A stretch of DNA of 64,000 nt from Rhodococcus sp. OK302 (GTDB taxonomy: Bacteria; Actinomycetota; Actinomycetes; Mycobacteriales; Mycobacteriaceae), in NCBI RefSeq assembly GCF_002245895.1, contig NZ_NPJZ01000001.1, forward strand, positions 1,958,501 through 2,022,500, read 5' to 3'. Each line of letters opens with the position of its first letter. The first letter of the stretch is position 1. The position numbers and the translations under genes are program-made. Positions 9,101-17,543 of this stretch are shown here, piece after piece. The notes under the pieces were generated by a model that was given only the letters and a program-made list of their open reading frames with translations, was not told the origin of the DNA and made no database searches.

Positions 9101-10681
9101 ATGAGATTTCCAGGCGTAAAGATATGCGGTGCCGCAGTGGTACTTGCATTGGCGGTGACCGGATGTGGCGGTCAAAGTGCAGCGTCCAATGGCGAACTCG
9201 CGACTCTCGATGCTTCGGCCGCGAACCCGTCGGGTCATCTGCGAGTGGGGTACTTCCTCCCGCCTCGTCCGGTGGATCCGTACACGGTCCCCTCGACCGT
9301 CGCGGCATTTCCTTACCTGACGCCGCTCTACGATCGTCTCACCCAAATCGTGAACGGGGAGAACGGGTCCGAACTCGCCCCCATGGTTGCTACCGGATGG
9401 GAATTCGGACCGGACGGGCGGTCCCTGACATTCAAGCTCCGCGACGATGTCACCTTCTCCGACGGCACGGTCCTCGATTCTGCGGCCGTCAAGGCCTGCC
9501 TGGAACGAGCGAGAAGTTTGCCGGGATCGACTGTCGCCAGCTATTTCTCGATGGTGTCGGACATCGAAACTCCGGATGCGTCGACGGTGACGATACGAAC
9601 GAATCGTCCGGCTTCGGATCTTCCGTACGTGTTGTCTGGCGTCGAGGGAATGCTCATCAGCCCGAAGGCTGTCGGCAACCCCGACCTTGACGTGCGTCCC
9701 GTCGGGTCCGGCCCGTACGTTCTCGACACTCTGCGCGTCGGCGACTCGGTGTCGTATGTGCGTCGGGACGGGTACTGGGACCCGTCAGCGCAACTCCCGG
9801 AACGGATCACCATCACAGGATTCGCTGACGGCAACGCACGCATGAACGCATTGCGCTCCGGCCAGATCGACCTCGCGTACGCAATGCCCGGCGACTACAC
9901 TCAGGCATCGAATTTGGGTCGTGGATTCGGGTTCTACTCGTACCCGCCGTCAACGGCCTACGTCGTCAATGTGAACACCAACTCCGCCGATATGGCTCGG
10001 CCGGAGATTCGCCAGGCGATGAACTTCGCAATCGATCGGGACGGGATCAACAAGTCGATCCTGCACGGTCAGTGCACGCCCAATCCGCAGGCCGCCACGC
10101 CCGGACAGGTCGGATTCCTCGAGGACCCACCGATTCGCTACGACTTCGATCCCGAGCGTGCCCGGCAGATCCTGGCAACGGCAGGCGTCACCAACCTCGA
10201 AATCGACATGATGTCTCCGGCGCGAGTTTCACCCGTGGTCGAAATCGCGACTGCAGTTCGCTCGCAGCTCGAGAACGTCGGGATCAAGGTGAACTATCAA
10301 GAGGTCGATCAGGCAGAGATGAACACTCGATTCACTCAAGGCGACGCCTACGACGCGGTACTCAACGGCCGCGTGCCGCGGGCGAGTTCGCTGCAGTCGT
10401 TCCAGTACTGGTACCGTTCGCCGGCATTATTCCCGGGCCCCCGTCCGGCCGGTTTCGACGAGACTCTGGACCGTGCTTTCGACCCGGCTCTCACAGCGGA
10501 TCAGCAGACGCTAGCCCTCGAGGACGTAGCCTCGATCGCAACCGAGCAGGCGATGAACGTCTTCATCTGCGCCACACCCACTCAGTTTGCATACTCCGAC
10601 AAAGTTATTGGAGCCACCGATATGGCAATGTCCCATATCCAGGGCGTCCCCGATCTACGCCACGTCGGTATCGCGAAGTAG
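9101..10681 (+). CDS. ABC transporter substrate-binding lipoprotein, family 5 (peptide type)
   Basis: A 526-residue extracytoplasmic solute-binding protein. The start is ATG at 9101 after GAGAGGAA. The first ~22 residues form a lipoprotein signal peptide with lipobox LAVTGC, so the mature protein is anchored in the membrane by Cys. The family-5 signature is visible: FKLRDDVTFSDGTVLDSAAVKACLERA near residue 115 and the GPYVLD segment near 205. This family binds oligopeptides, nickel, opines or other small organic molecules. It is convergent with the permease/ATPase operon 11001-14776, which lacks its own binding protein, so the two probably form one importer. Confidence 0.9.
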   Translation: MRFPGVKICGAAVVLALAVTGCGGQSAASNGELATLDASAANPSGHLRVGYFLPPRPVDPYTVPSTVAAFPYLTPLYDRLTQIVNGENGSELAPMVATGWEFGPDGRSLTFKLRDDVTFSDGTVLDSAAVKACLERARSLPGSTVASYFSMVSDIETPDASTVTIRTNRPASDLPYVLSGVEGMLISPKAVGNPDLDVRPVGSGPYVLDTLRVGDSVSYVRRDGYWDPSAQLPERITITGFADGNARMNALRSGQIDLAYAMPGDYTQASNLGRGFGFYSYPPSTAYVVNVNTNSADMARPEIRQAMNFAIDRDGINKSILHGQCTPNPQAATPGQVGFLEDPPIRYDFDPERARQILATAGVTNLEIDMMSPARVSPVVEIATAVRSQLENVGIKVNYQEVDQAEMNTRFTQGDAYDAVLNGRVPRASSLQSFQYWYRSPALFPGPRPAGFDETLDRAFDPALTADQQTLALEDVASIATEQAMNVFICATPTQFAYSDKVIGATDMAMSHIQGVPDLRHVGIAK

Positions 10682-10715
10682 ACCGCTCCGCTAGGTAGCC
10701 GAATACAGCTCACTC

Positions 10716-10758
10716 GCCACAGCGAACAGGACTGATTGACAGTCGTGTTCGCTGTGGC
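10716..10758 (+). terminator. hairpin terminator after the binding-protein gene
   Basis: A 13-bp perfect inverted repeat (GCCACAGCGAACA at 10716-10728 and its complement at 10746-10758) is followed by ATTTCTCT. It lies 35 bases after the stop at 10681. Confidence 0.75.
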
Positions 10759-10891
10759 ATTTCTCTGGGTGGATCACAACCATCCATCAGCTGGTCCTGA
10801 CGGTGGCGGAATATTGTGGGGGACAGTGAGTACCACTGGTTGTAGCTGCACTAACCGTGATGGCGTGATGTACTTCCCGGGGAACAAGAGT

Positions 10892-10943
10892 GGGGTCCGA
10901 TCGAGGACCAGCTCACAAGTGAGTTAGTCGTCGATCGGACCCC
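10892..10943 (-). terminator. hairpin between convergent transport genes
   Basis: The 13-bp arms GGGGTCCGATCGA (10892-10904) and complement (10931-10943) enclose an inner small hairpin, CTCAC-AA-GTGAG (10912-10923). It lies 58 bases past the stop of the minus-strand permease gene and probably ends that operon. No gene is seen in the rest of 10682-11000. Confidence 0.65.
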
Positions 10944-11000
10944 GGTACCCGCGGAGGGTTAATAAAGGCGCACAGCAACAGCAGATGGCGGCGCCGAATA

Positions 11001-11924
11001 TTACTTGTTGCGGCTGAGCAGCCTGATCTTTCGAGTGGTGCCGGTGCCTTCCAAGGCGTCGCGAAGGCCGTCGCCGAACGTCGAAAATGCGAGAACGGTC
11101 GCGACGATCATGATCGCCGGAGCGATCAATGCGGTTGGCGCGGTGTAGACGTTGTCGAACGCATCACGAAGCATGCTGCCCCAAGATGTCTGCGGCGACT
11201 GAACTCCGAGGCCGAGGAAGCTCAATGATGCCTCGGCGACAATGGCAACTCCGGCGGAGAAGGTGAGCTGCACCAGAATTGGCGATGCAGCGTTGGGAAG
11301 GACATGTCGCCACAGTAGGCGCCACTGGGAGCATCCCAGTGCTCGGCACGCCTCGATGTAGGTTTCGGTAGCGACAGACTCGGCTGCGCCGCGTGCGAGC
11401 CGGAACAGTGAGGGGGCCAACACGATACCGATGGCGAGCATCGCGTTTGTCAGGCCAGGACCCAGGATGCCGACGATAGCGATGGCCAGGATCAGGGGCG
11501 GCAATGATTGCAAGGCGTCGGAGATTCGAGACAGCACGGTGCCGACTGCGCCTCCGACAAGTCCGGCGAGCAATCCGAACGGGATTCCCAATATTGCAGC
11601 GACGCCGACGGCTTGAACGATCGCGGCCAGCGTCACCGAAGCCGCATCCAAGAGTCGACTGAGCATGTCGCGGCCGTAGATGTCGGTACCGAGCAGGTGG
11701 GATCCACTCGCCGGGGCGAAGCTGTTCGACAGGTCTTGCGCATTCGGATCGTACGGTGCGAGCAGGCCACCGAAGGCGGCCAGCAGGATGACGAAGACGA
11801 GGAACCCCAACGAGACCATCGCGAGTCGATTGCCTCGGAGCAATCGAAGCGGACGGCTGGTGGTCCAGAAGTGAACAAAGGGATTCGGTGGACGTGTCAC
11901 ACCGGCAACGGTCTTGTCGTGCAT
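11001..11924 (-). CDS. ABC transporter permease, DppC-like
   Basis: A 307-residue inner-membrane permease of a peptide/nickel/opine type importer. The start is ATG at 11924, 13 bases after the upstream permease stop, with an AAAGG site. A longer in-frame start at 11978 would overlap that gene by 41 bases. It shows an N-terminal segment (LVFVILLAAFGGLLAPYDPNA) typical of DppC, five to six hydrophobic helices and the ATPase-docking EAA loop EACRALGCSQWRLLWRHVLP near residue 200. It is the last gene of a four-gene minus-strand operon. Confidence 0.9.
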   Translation of the reverse strand: MHDKTVAGVTRPPNPFVHFWTTSRPLRLLRGNRLAMVSLGFLVFVILLAAFGGLLAPYDPNAQDLSNSFAPASGSHLLGTDIYGRDMLSRLLDAASVTLAAIVQAVGVAAILGIPFGLLAGLVGGAVGTVLSRISDALQSLPPLILAIAIVGILGPGLTNAMLAIGIVLAPSLFRLARGAAESVATETYIEACRALGCSQWRLLWRHVLPNAASPILVQLTFSAGVAIVAEASLSFLGLGVQSPQTSWGSMLRDAFDNVYTAPTALIAPAIMIVATVLAFSTFGDGLRDALEGTGTTRKIRLLSRNK

Positions 11925-11937
11925 GATGATCGGCCTT

Positions 11938-12882
11938 TCAGACGCGGACGCGGGGGTTGAGGTAGCCGTAGGTGGCATCGACGAGCACGTTGATCAGCAC
12001 GATGAGCACCGCGCAGAGCATGACGATCCCGAGGATCACCGGGACATCGCGAGAGAAGACGGAACTTACCGCGAGGGTTCCCAGGCCGGGAAGGGCGAAG
12101 ACGAACTCCACGGTCACCGCTCCGGCGAGTACCCGTGAGACCTGCAGTCCCAGCACCGTGACAATCGGTACACCGGCATTCTTGAGGCCGTGTTTGCCGA
12201 TGATTGTGCTCCGCAGCAACCCTTTTGCGCGGGTAGTGCGGATGTAGTCCTTGCCCAGTACGTCCACGAGTGAGGCGCGGGTCTGCCGGGCGAGTTCGGC
12301 GGCCGAGATAGCCGCAATCGCAATCGCCGGAAGGATCAGATGCTGTAGCCACACACCGGCTCCGTCGGCCAACGGCGCGTATCCGGTGGCCGGGAAGATC
12401 GGGCTGAGGATTGCCAGCGGGATCACCAACGCCAGCGCAACGATGAAGGGCGGCACTGCCATTGCCACGCTCGAGAGCACCGTCAGAGTCCGATCCAACC
12501 ACGAGTTCGGGTGCACGGCGGCAAAAATTCCCGCCGGCAGTCCGACGGCTATCACGATGAGCATGGTCACGAGTGTCAACGAGAGAGTGACCGGAAGCCG
12601 TTCCCCGAGAATGTGTACGACACTCTGAGAGCTGTACAGGGAGGTTCCCAGATCTCCGGTCAGCGCTCCACCGAGCCAGTCGAGATACCGCACGATCAAC
12701 GGTTGATCCAGACCGAGTGCCTGCCGCGTCTGTTCGATCTGCTCGGGGGTGGCATTGTCACCGGCCAGCACGGCCGCTGCATCGCCCGGCACGAGGTCGA
12801 CCAGTGCGTAGACGAAGAAGCTGACGAGCAACAACATCGGGACAGCCGACGCGATTCGCTTGGCGATCAGGTTGAGCATCAC
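11938..12882 (-). CDS. ABC transporter permease, DppB-like
   Basis: A 314-residue integral membrane permease. The N-terminal transmembrane helix AKRIASAVPMLLLVSFFVYA is followed by DLVPGDAA, both standard for DppB/OppB. The EAA loop (IRTTRAKGLLRSTIIGKHGLKNA) is near residue 205, and the VEFVFALPGLGTLAV segment follows. The start overlaps the ATPase gene upstream by four bases, indicating coupled translation. It pairs with the DppC-like permease downstream to form the channel. Confidence 0.92.
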   Translation of the reverse strand: MMLNLIAKRIASAVPMLLLVSFFVYALVDLVPGDAAAVLAGDNATPEQIEQTRQALGLDQPLIVRYLDWLGGALTGDLGTSLYSSQSVVHILGERLPVTLSLTLVTMLIVIAVGLPAGIFAAVHPNSWLDRTLTVLSSVAMAVPPFIVALALVIPLAILSPIFPATGYAPLADGAGVWLQHLILPAIAIAAISAAELARQTRASLVDVLGKDYIRTTRAKGLLRSTIIGKHGLKNAGVPIVTVLGLQVSRVLAGAVTVEFVFALPGLGTLAVSSVFSRDVPVILGIVMLCAVLIVLINVLVDATYGYLNPRVRV

Positions 12883-13736
12883 AACTCCTTCACAGTGCCG
12901 GAAATCGCTGGGCCTGCAACGGCGTCGGTTCGTAGATCGAGAAACTGCGCCCGCGGATCTGGGATCGCCTGCAACAACGTCTTGGTATACGGGTGCTGAG
13001 GATCGGTGAAGACCTGCTCAGTGGGGCCGGTCTCGACGATGACGCCTTTGAGCATCACCGCGACTCGGTGTGCCAAGAATCTGACCAGCGACAGGTCATG
13101 CGAGACAAACACATACGCCAATCCTCGCTCACGTTGCAGGTCGATGAGTAGGTTGAGGACCTGAGCCTGAATCGACACGTCCAGTGCGGCCACCGGCTCG
13201 TCGCAGACGATGAAATCCGGCTCGGTGGAGAGCGCACGTGCAATGGCGATGCGTTGCAGCTGTCCGCCGGAGAACTCGCGTGGATACTTGTCGAGTTGAT
13301 CGGCTCGTAGTCCGACCCGCGTCAACAGCGCAACAACGGCGGCGTCGCGGTCCGCGCCCTTCAATCCACGGTGGATCGTGAGGGGTTCTCCCACCGCGGC
13401 GCGGATTGTCATGTGCGGATCGAGGGACGAGAAAGGATCCTGGAAGATCATCTGCGCCCGTTGACGGAAGGTTCGCAGCTCCGTCTTCGACATTCCGAGT
13501 ACGTCCTGGCCGTCGAATTTCACGGAACCTGAGTCCGGTTCGATCAATCGCAGTGCAAGTCGGCCGACGGTGGATTTGCCGGCGCCGGATTCGCCTACGA
13601 TCCCCAGTGTCTCGCCGCGCTCGACGGTGAACGAGACATGATCGGTCACTGTGGTGCGTTCACGTACGCGTCCGAGCAGGTCTCGCTTGGACGGATAAGT
13701 TTTCACCAAATCTGATACTTCGAGTAGTGGGTTCAT
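12879..13736 (-). CDS. ABC transporter ATP-binding protein, DppF/OppF-like
   Basis: A 285-residue cytoplasmic ATPase. Walker A is GESGAGKST near residue 50, the signature FSGGQLQRIAIARAL is near 155, and Walker B FIVCDEPVAALD is near 180, followed by a HDLSLVRFLAHRVAVML switch block. Its four-base overlaps with both neighbours show tight coupling. It would form the nucleotide-binding pair with the DppD-like ATPase encoded just upstream. Confidence 0.92.
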   Translation of the reverse strand: MNPLLEVSDLVKTYPSKRDLLGRVRERTTVTDHVSFTVERGETLGIVGESGAGKSTVGRLALRLIEPDSGSVKFDGQDVLGMSKTELRTFRQRAQMIFQDPFSSLDPHMTIRAAVGEPLTIHRGLKGADRDAAVVALLTRVGLRADQLDKYPREFSGGQLQRIAIARALSTEPDFIVCDEPVAALDVSIQAQVLNLLIDLQRERGLAYVFVSHDLSLVRFLAHRVAVMLKGVIVETGPTEQVFTDPQHPYTKTLLQAIPDPRAQFLDLRTDAVAGPAISGTVKEL

Positions 13737-14776
13737 CCCGTGATTCCTTCCAACACCAGATCATTCGCACGCACACACCGCACTGCGCGCGCGGATTCTG
13801 TCGACGTGTTCGAGGCGAGCGGAATAGTTCCGGCTTCGCATTCCGTCCCGGAGTGGGGGCATCTCGGCGCAAATCTGCACGACTGCGGCCAGTCCCAGGG
13901 TGCGGGTACTGCTCCGGGAATCGCCTTGAGTGGGGCCGATCGGTCGCGGTGGTCGGGAATCGCGTCGAGCAACCCCTGCGTGTAGGGATGTTGCGGAGAC
14001 AGGAAGAGGTCCCGGACCGACGCGGACTCGATGACCTGCCCTGCGTACATGACGTTGACGGAGTCACACATTTGCGCGACGACGCCGAGGTCATGGGTGA
14101 TGAACAAAATGGAAACGTCGAACTGCTGCTGCACTTCTCGCATCAACTCGAGCATCTGCGCTTGTACCGTAACGTCCAATGCGGTGGTCGGCTCGTCGGC
14201 GATCAGCAGCTTAGGCTTGCAGACCATGGCGATTGCCAGCATCACACGCTGGCACATTCCGCCGGAGAACTCGTGTGGGTAGGCACGGGCGCGTACCGCC
14301 GCGTTGTCGATTCCTACCGCATCGAGCATCTCCACCGCGCGCGCCCACGCAGCTTTCCGTCCTACCCCGTCGTGCCGGCGCACTACCTCGGCGATCTGGG
14401 ATCCGACCGAGAAAGCGGGATCCAAGCTTCGCCGGGGTTCCTGGAAGATCATCGACATTTCCGTACCGCGGACGTCGGCCAATTCGCGATCCGTCAGACC
14501 GACGAGTTCCCGTCCGGCCACCCGGATCGACCCCGTTACCTTCGACGTCGCGGCCGGCAACAAGCCCATCGCTGCAAGCGAAGTCACCGTTTTTCCGGAC
14601 CCGGATTCCCCGACGACACCGACAATCGACCCCGCCGGTATCGACAGATCGATTCCGTCGACGACGCGGGTCCATCCATGGTCGGTGATGAAATCTACCG
14701 ACACCCCCTCCATGCGCAACACCGGTTCCGTCTCGGTGCGCGCCGATATCATGTGTTTATCGACATCGATACTCAT
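13733..14776 (-). CDS. ABC transporter ATP-binding protein, DppD/OppD-like
   Basis: A 347-residue ATPase, first gene of the operon. The start is ATG at 14776 because GGGAG lies seven bases upstream; the first in-frame start at 14821 has no such site. Walker A is GESGSGKTV near residue 52, the signature FSGGMCQRVMLAIAM near 155 and Walker B LLIADEPTTALD near 178. A C-terminal oligopeptide/dipeptide extension includes the RFAPRCPHSGTECEAG cysteine segment that is typical of DppD/OppD proteins. Confidence 0.92.
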   Translation of the reverse strand: MSIDVDKHMISARTETEPVLRMEGVSVDFITDHGWTRVVDGIDLSIPAGSIVGVVGESGSGKTVTSLAAMGLLPAATSKVTGSIRVAGRELVGLTDRELADVRGTEMSMIFQEPRRSLDPAFSVGSQIAEVVRRHDGVGRKAAWARAVEMLDAVGIDNAAVRARAYPHEFSGGMCQRVMLAIAMVCKPKLLIADEPTTALDVTVQAQMLELMREVQQQFDVSILFITHDLGVVAQMCDSVNVMYAGQVIESASVRDLFLSPQHPYTQGLLDAIPDHRDRSAPLKAIPGAVPAPWDWPQSCRFAPRCPHSGTECEAGTIPLASNTSTESARAVRCVRANDLVLEGITG

Positions 14777-14952
14777 GCAACAACTCCCGAAGTCTGGGTT
14801 TGTGTGTCCATCGGCCGCCACGGGCCTGCCGCCTCTGTGGGCTTGCTGTGGACCTGGGAATCGAAATGCGTAGCAGTATTAGATATTTCGCATCGACATC
14901 AAAGTAGTCATGTGTTGTGTGGAACGTCAATAGCTGTTGTGCCCTGCTGATC

Positions 14953-14991
14953 GTGAAGGATCTCGCTCGCTCAGCGAACGAAATCCTTCAC
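14953..14991 (-). terminator. strong hairpin following a minus-strand gene remnant
   Basis: The two 18-base arms (14953-14970 and 14974-14991) pair with only two mismatches around a 3-base loop. GTGAAGGAT is the outer perfect part. It begins eight bases after the stop codon of the minus-strand open frame that ends at 14999, which is where a terminator of that gene would be expected. There is no clear U-run. Confidence 0.6.
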
Positions 14992-14998
14992 AATCGGA

Positions 14999-15282
14999 TT
15001 AGGTGCCGACGGTGTGGGAAATCATCGAATATGTTCGATGGCAATTGGTTTCGGCGGTCCGAACTTCTGTTAGGCGCAGTCGTTCCCACACGTCGGCTTG
15101 TCGGAGAACCGAGAACGCGATAGCGGCCAGGCATGTCTGTTTCGCAAAGGCGTGATCCAACGCCTGGCGAAATCCACATACGGCCGCATGAAGAGCACTT
15201 GTAGACGTGACCGTGAGACGCATACTGGCTCGATCAGGCCGATGTCACGAAGCTTGGCGTATAGCAAGAAGATTCGTAGCAC
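14999..15282 (-). pseudogene. possible decayed gene end, unrecognised
   Basis: Two overlapping minus-strand frames (15070-15282 and 14999-15223) give protein-like stretches such as VLRIFLLYAKLRDIGLI and then ALHAAVCGFRQALDHAF and RLTEVRTAETNCHRTY. A strong hairpin starts just past the stop at 14999. This looks like the C-terminal end of a gene broken by a frameshift and loss of its 5' part. No family was recognised. It could equally be chance open frame in a spacer. Confidence 0.3.
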
Positions 15283-15420
15283 GTTGTCTATCTACTCGAT
15301 GAGATGCAGCGGATTCTTGTCCGACGGTTACCGCTGTCGAATCTGGGCCGAGTTCGACTTTGTCGGTTGACCGGTCGCACGTGTCGGTCCCGCTCCTGTC
15401 CACATAGGGCCGTGACGGTC

Positions 15421-15484
15421 TTTGTATGCAGAAATGGCAAGTTTCATGCTCATTGATAGGAATATTTGGCAAATTGTGTACAAT
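15421..15484 (+). promoter_or_regulatory. GntR-type double operator, copy of the CaiB-transferase promoter
   Basis: TTTGTATGCAG (15421-15431) and ATTGTGTACAAT (15473-15484) recur at 43323-43333 and 43375-43386 with the same 52-base spacing, and some bases between them are also shared. ATTGTGTACAAT fits the TNGTNNNACNA pattern of FCD-type GntR regulators. TACAAT can serve as the -10 element. Confidence 0.6.
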
Positions 15485-15682
15485 CTTGTTTTGTCTGGGA
15501 CTTGGCTCACAGTGGTTCTGGTTTTGGATTGACGGTGGAATGCGGCTCGGGTTGTGTGGTCCGATTCGCTTTACGTCATGTCGGCGAATATTTCCAGTCG
15601 ACATCGCTGAAGTCGGCTAGGCATCGCTGCTGGCTCGGCCCTGTGGGTTGTGCGCCCAATGGTTCGGTGTTCGGCAGAGTCT

Positions 15683-15698
15683 TACTCTGCACAGAGAA
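15683..15698 (+). promoter_or_regulatory. palindromic operator candidate, TTCT..AGAA class
   Basis: TACTCTGCACAGAGAA contains a perfect 12-bp palindrome. The second binding-protein gene has the equivalent site at 17378-17393 (TTCTCTGCACAGAGAA). Related sites lie at 32034-32049, 32053-32067 and 30315-30329. It is about 80 bases upstream of the predicted -35. Confidence 0.55.
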
Positions 15699-15741
15699 AT
15701 TTGTTCACATTAGTCCAGGTTAAGTGATTGTTGAAATGAGA

Positions 15742-15792
15742 TTAGCGATCGATAAGTTGGTCTTGACTTGTCGGCCTTCATGCCTGTTCAAT
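15742..15792 (+). promoter_or_regulatory. TAGCGATCG-type operator plus promoter of first Liv binding protein
   Basis: TTAGCGATCGATAA (15742-15755) is a near-palindrome just upstream of a -35 TTGACT (15763-15768), an 18-base spacer and TTCAAT (15787-15792). The arrangement repeats at 17437-17486. An operator next to the upstream edge of -35 fits an activator or a repressor. Confidence 0.55.
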
Positions 15793-15849
15793 GCTCAGGA
15801 CCACAGTTTCGATGTGGGTCAGGTCACAACCCGAAGGGACGTACTGAAG

Positions 15850-17097
15850 ATGTTGAGGAAAGCTGCTCCAGCCCTCGCAATCGCCACGATGCTCACGTTG
15901 ACTGCTTGTGGCGGGTCGGCCGGTGGAGACTCCGCAAGTTCGGATGGGGTCAAGACCGGGAAGGGTGTCAGCGACAGCGAGATCAACCTTGCGATCCTCA
16001 CCGACTACTCCGGTCCGATCGCGCAAGCGGCTACGTCCGGCTCGATCGGCCTGGAGATCAAGCTGGACCAGGTCAACGCTGCCGGAGGGATCTGCGGGCG
16101 TCAGATCGTTCTGCACAAGATGGACACCAAGTTCGACCCCCAGGTCACCACGCAGCAGTACCGCGCCATTGCGAACAAGGTCGTGATGATCCCGCAGGTG
16201 ATGGGTACTGCGCCGCTGATGGCCATCAAGGACAGCATTGCGAAGGACGACATCCTGACCTTCTCGGCATCGCTCAACTCGTCGTCGCTCAAGCTCGAGG
16301 ATGTTTCCATCTACACCCCGCCTTTCGAGGTAGAGCTGATCAACGGCCTTGTTTGGGCCGCTCAGAAGGTCGGCGCCAGCGCAGCCAATCCGCTCAAGGT
16401 CGGCGTCGTCGCGGCGGCGGACGAATACGGCACGACCTACGCGGGTGCGGTCAAGTTTGCAGCGAAGCAGATCCCCGGCGTCGAGGTTGTCTCCAGCCCG
16501 ACGTACAGCCCCACGGACAATGACTTCACCGCTCAGGCCACGGAGCTCAAGAATTCCGGTGCGCAGGTCGTAATGCTGTCCAACACCATGGCTCAGACGC
16601 CCGGTTTGATCGGTCAGTCCGCCCAGCTCGGCTTCAAGCCGATGTGGGTCGGTTACTCGGGCTCTTGGAATGCAGCGCTGGCAAAGCCGCTCGCTGGCCT
16701 GATCGACAACTACTTCATCTCCTCCAGCTATGGGGCTCTCAACGATGACGTCCAGGGCATCAAGGATATGAACGCAGCTCTGGCTCAGTACGCGCCGGAC
16801 GAGAAGCCGAGCAACTTCCAGGTCGCAGGCTGGCTGAGCGGTGTGGCCACCGTGGCAGTGTTGGAAAAGGCATGCGAGAACAAGGATCTCACCCGTGAGG
16901 GTGTTCTGGCGGCGGTGCAGGACCTCGATATCGATTTCGGTGGCATCCTGCCGGCTGTCAACCTCGGCACCGGCGACTCGATTGTCAGCTACAAGAGTCG
17001 GATGAACAGCATCAATGCAGACGGCCTGCTGATCCCGATCACTGACTGGTCCGAGACCGATCAGGCTCGCGCTTGGGGCACGGAAAACGGTTTCTGA
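15850..17097 (+). CDS. Liv-type ABC substrate-binding lipoprotein (first of two tandem copies)
   Basis: A 415-residue type-I periplasmic-binding-fold protein of the branched-chain amino acid/amide/aromatic acid class. The start is ATG at 15850 (MLRKAAPALAIATML), giving a clean lipoprotein signal with lipobox LTLTAC; earlier in-frame starts add a non-signal extension. The mature domain begins GVSDSEINLAILTDYSGPIAQAAT. The protein is homologous along its full length to the next gene product (17544), so this is a tandem duplication. It would deliver ligand to the LivHMFG-type system downstream. Ligand unknown. Confidence 0.92.
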   Translation: MLRKAAPALAIATMLTLTACGGSAGGDSASSDGVKTGKGVSDSEINLAILTDYSGPIAQAATSGSIGLEIKLDQVNAAGGICGRQIVLHKMDTKFDPQVTTQQYRAIANKVVMIPQVMGTAPLMAIKDSIAKDDILTFSASLNSSSLKLEDVSIYTPPFEVELINGLVWAAQKVGASAANPLKVGVVAAADEYGTTYAGAVKFAAKQIPGVEVVSSPTYSPTDNDFTAQATELKNSGAQVVMLSNTMAQTPGLIGQSAQLGFKPMWVGYSGSWNAALAKPLAGLIDNYFISSSYGALNDDVQGIKDMNAALAQYAPDEKPSNFQVAGWLSGVATVAVLEKACENKDLTREGVLAAVQDLDIDFGGILPAVNLGTGDSIVSYKSRMNSINADGLLIPITDWSETDQARAWGTENGF

Positions 17098-17147
17098 CAG
17101 TCGGGGACCGGACGCTGTTCGACCGATCTGAGTTGAGTTAGTGCTTC

Positions 17148-17251
17148 GCAAACACCTCCGGAGGTGCACGGCGGGGGCGGCCAAAGGCTCCCGTTCGTCG
17201 AGGACCAGGACGTTGACGCTCCGGTCTTCGTGAACCCCCGGAGGTGTTTGC
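17148..17251 (+). repeat. inverted repeat with nested palindrome after first binding-protein gene
   Basis: GCAAACACCTCCG (17148-17160) is repeated inverted at 17239-17251, with 78 bases between. The left arm also belongs to a local palindrome CACCTCCGGAGGTG (17153-17166). Position 50 bases after the stop at 17097 suggests a terminator or processing structure between the two binding-protein genes. No gene is seen in the rest of 17098-17543, which otherwise holds operators and a promoter. Confidence 0.5.
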
Positions 17252-17377
17252 CATACCCGACCCAACCGGAATTTTCTCTCAGAGAATCCCGGATGCAGGG
17301 AGTGGCTTGGACGACCGGACAGCTCGACTTCTGGAACTCTGCCCGAGCCTCGACGACCTGCACGTTTGGCAGAAATC

Positions 17378-17393
17378 TTCTCTGCACAGAGAA
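17378..17393 (+). promoter_or_regulatory. perfect 16-bp palindrome, TTCT..AGAA class
   Basis: TTCTCTGCACAGAGAA is fully self-complementary. It lies 65 bases upstream of the predicted -35 of the second binding-protein gene, as its counterpart does at 15683. Confidence 0.6.
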
Positions 17394-17436
17394 ATATTTG
17401 CAAGTACCTGCAGCTAGCGAGACTGACGTTTGGCAC

Positions 17437-17486
17437 TTAGCGATCGCTAGACAGGCCTTGACTAGAGGGCTGTGGAGCTGTTCAAT
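17437..17486 (+). promoter_or_regulatory. TAGCGATCGCTA operator plus promoter of second Liv binding protein
   Basis: The perfect palindrome TAGCGATCGCTA (17438-17449) is followed by -35 TTGACT (17458-17463), 17 bases, and -10 TTCAAT (17481-17486). The start codon is 58 bases after the -10. Confidence 0.6.
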
Positions 17487-17543
17487 GCACAGGAGCACTG
17501 ATTCGATGTGGGTCAGGTCACAGATTGCAAAAGGGGCATTTTG

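Larger units (their letters stand above)
14777..15849. other. 1.07-kb intergenic region with operators and no intact gene
   Basis: This is the longest gene-free stretch of the window. From left to right it has the promoter side of the peptide-type ABC operon, a terminator-like hairpin (14953-14991), a possible gene remnant (14999-15282), an AT-richer part, a GntR-type double site (15421-15484), and the TTCT-type (15683-15698) and TAGCGATCG-type (15742-15755) palindromes before the first Liv binding-protein gene. Confidence 0.6.

Noticed and set aside
15778..17436. 552-codon minus-strand open frame
   Set aside because: It runs antisense through the first Liv binding-protein gene, whose plus-strand product has a clear lipoprotein signal and family motifs. 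The antisense frame has no recognisable protein character.
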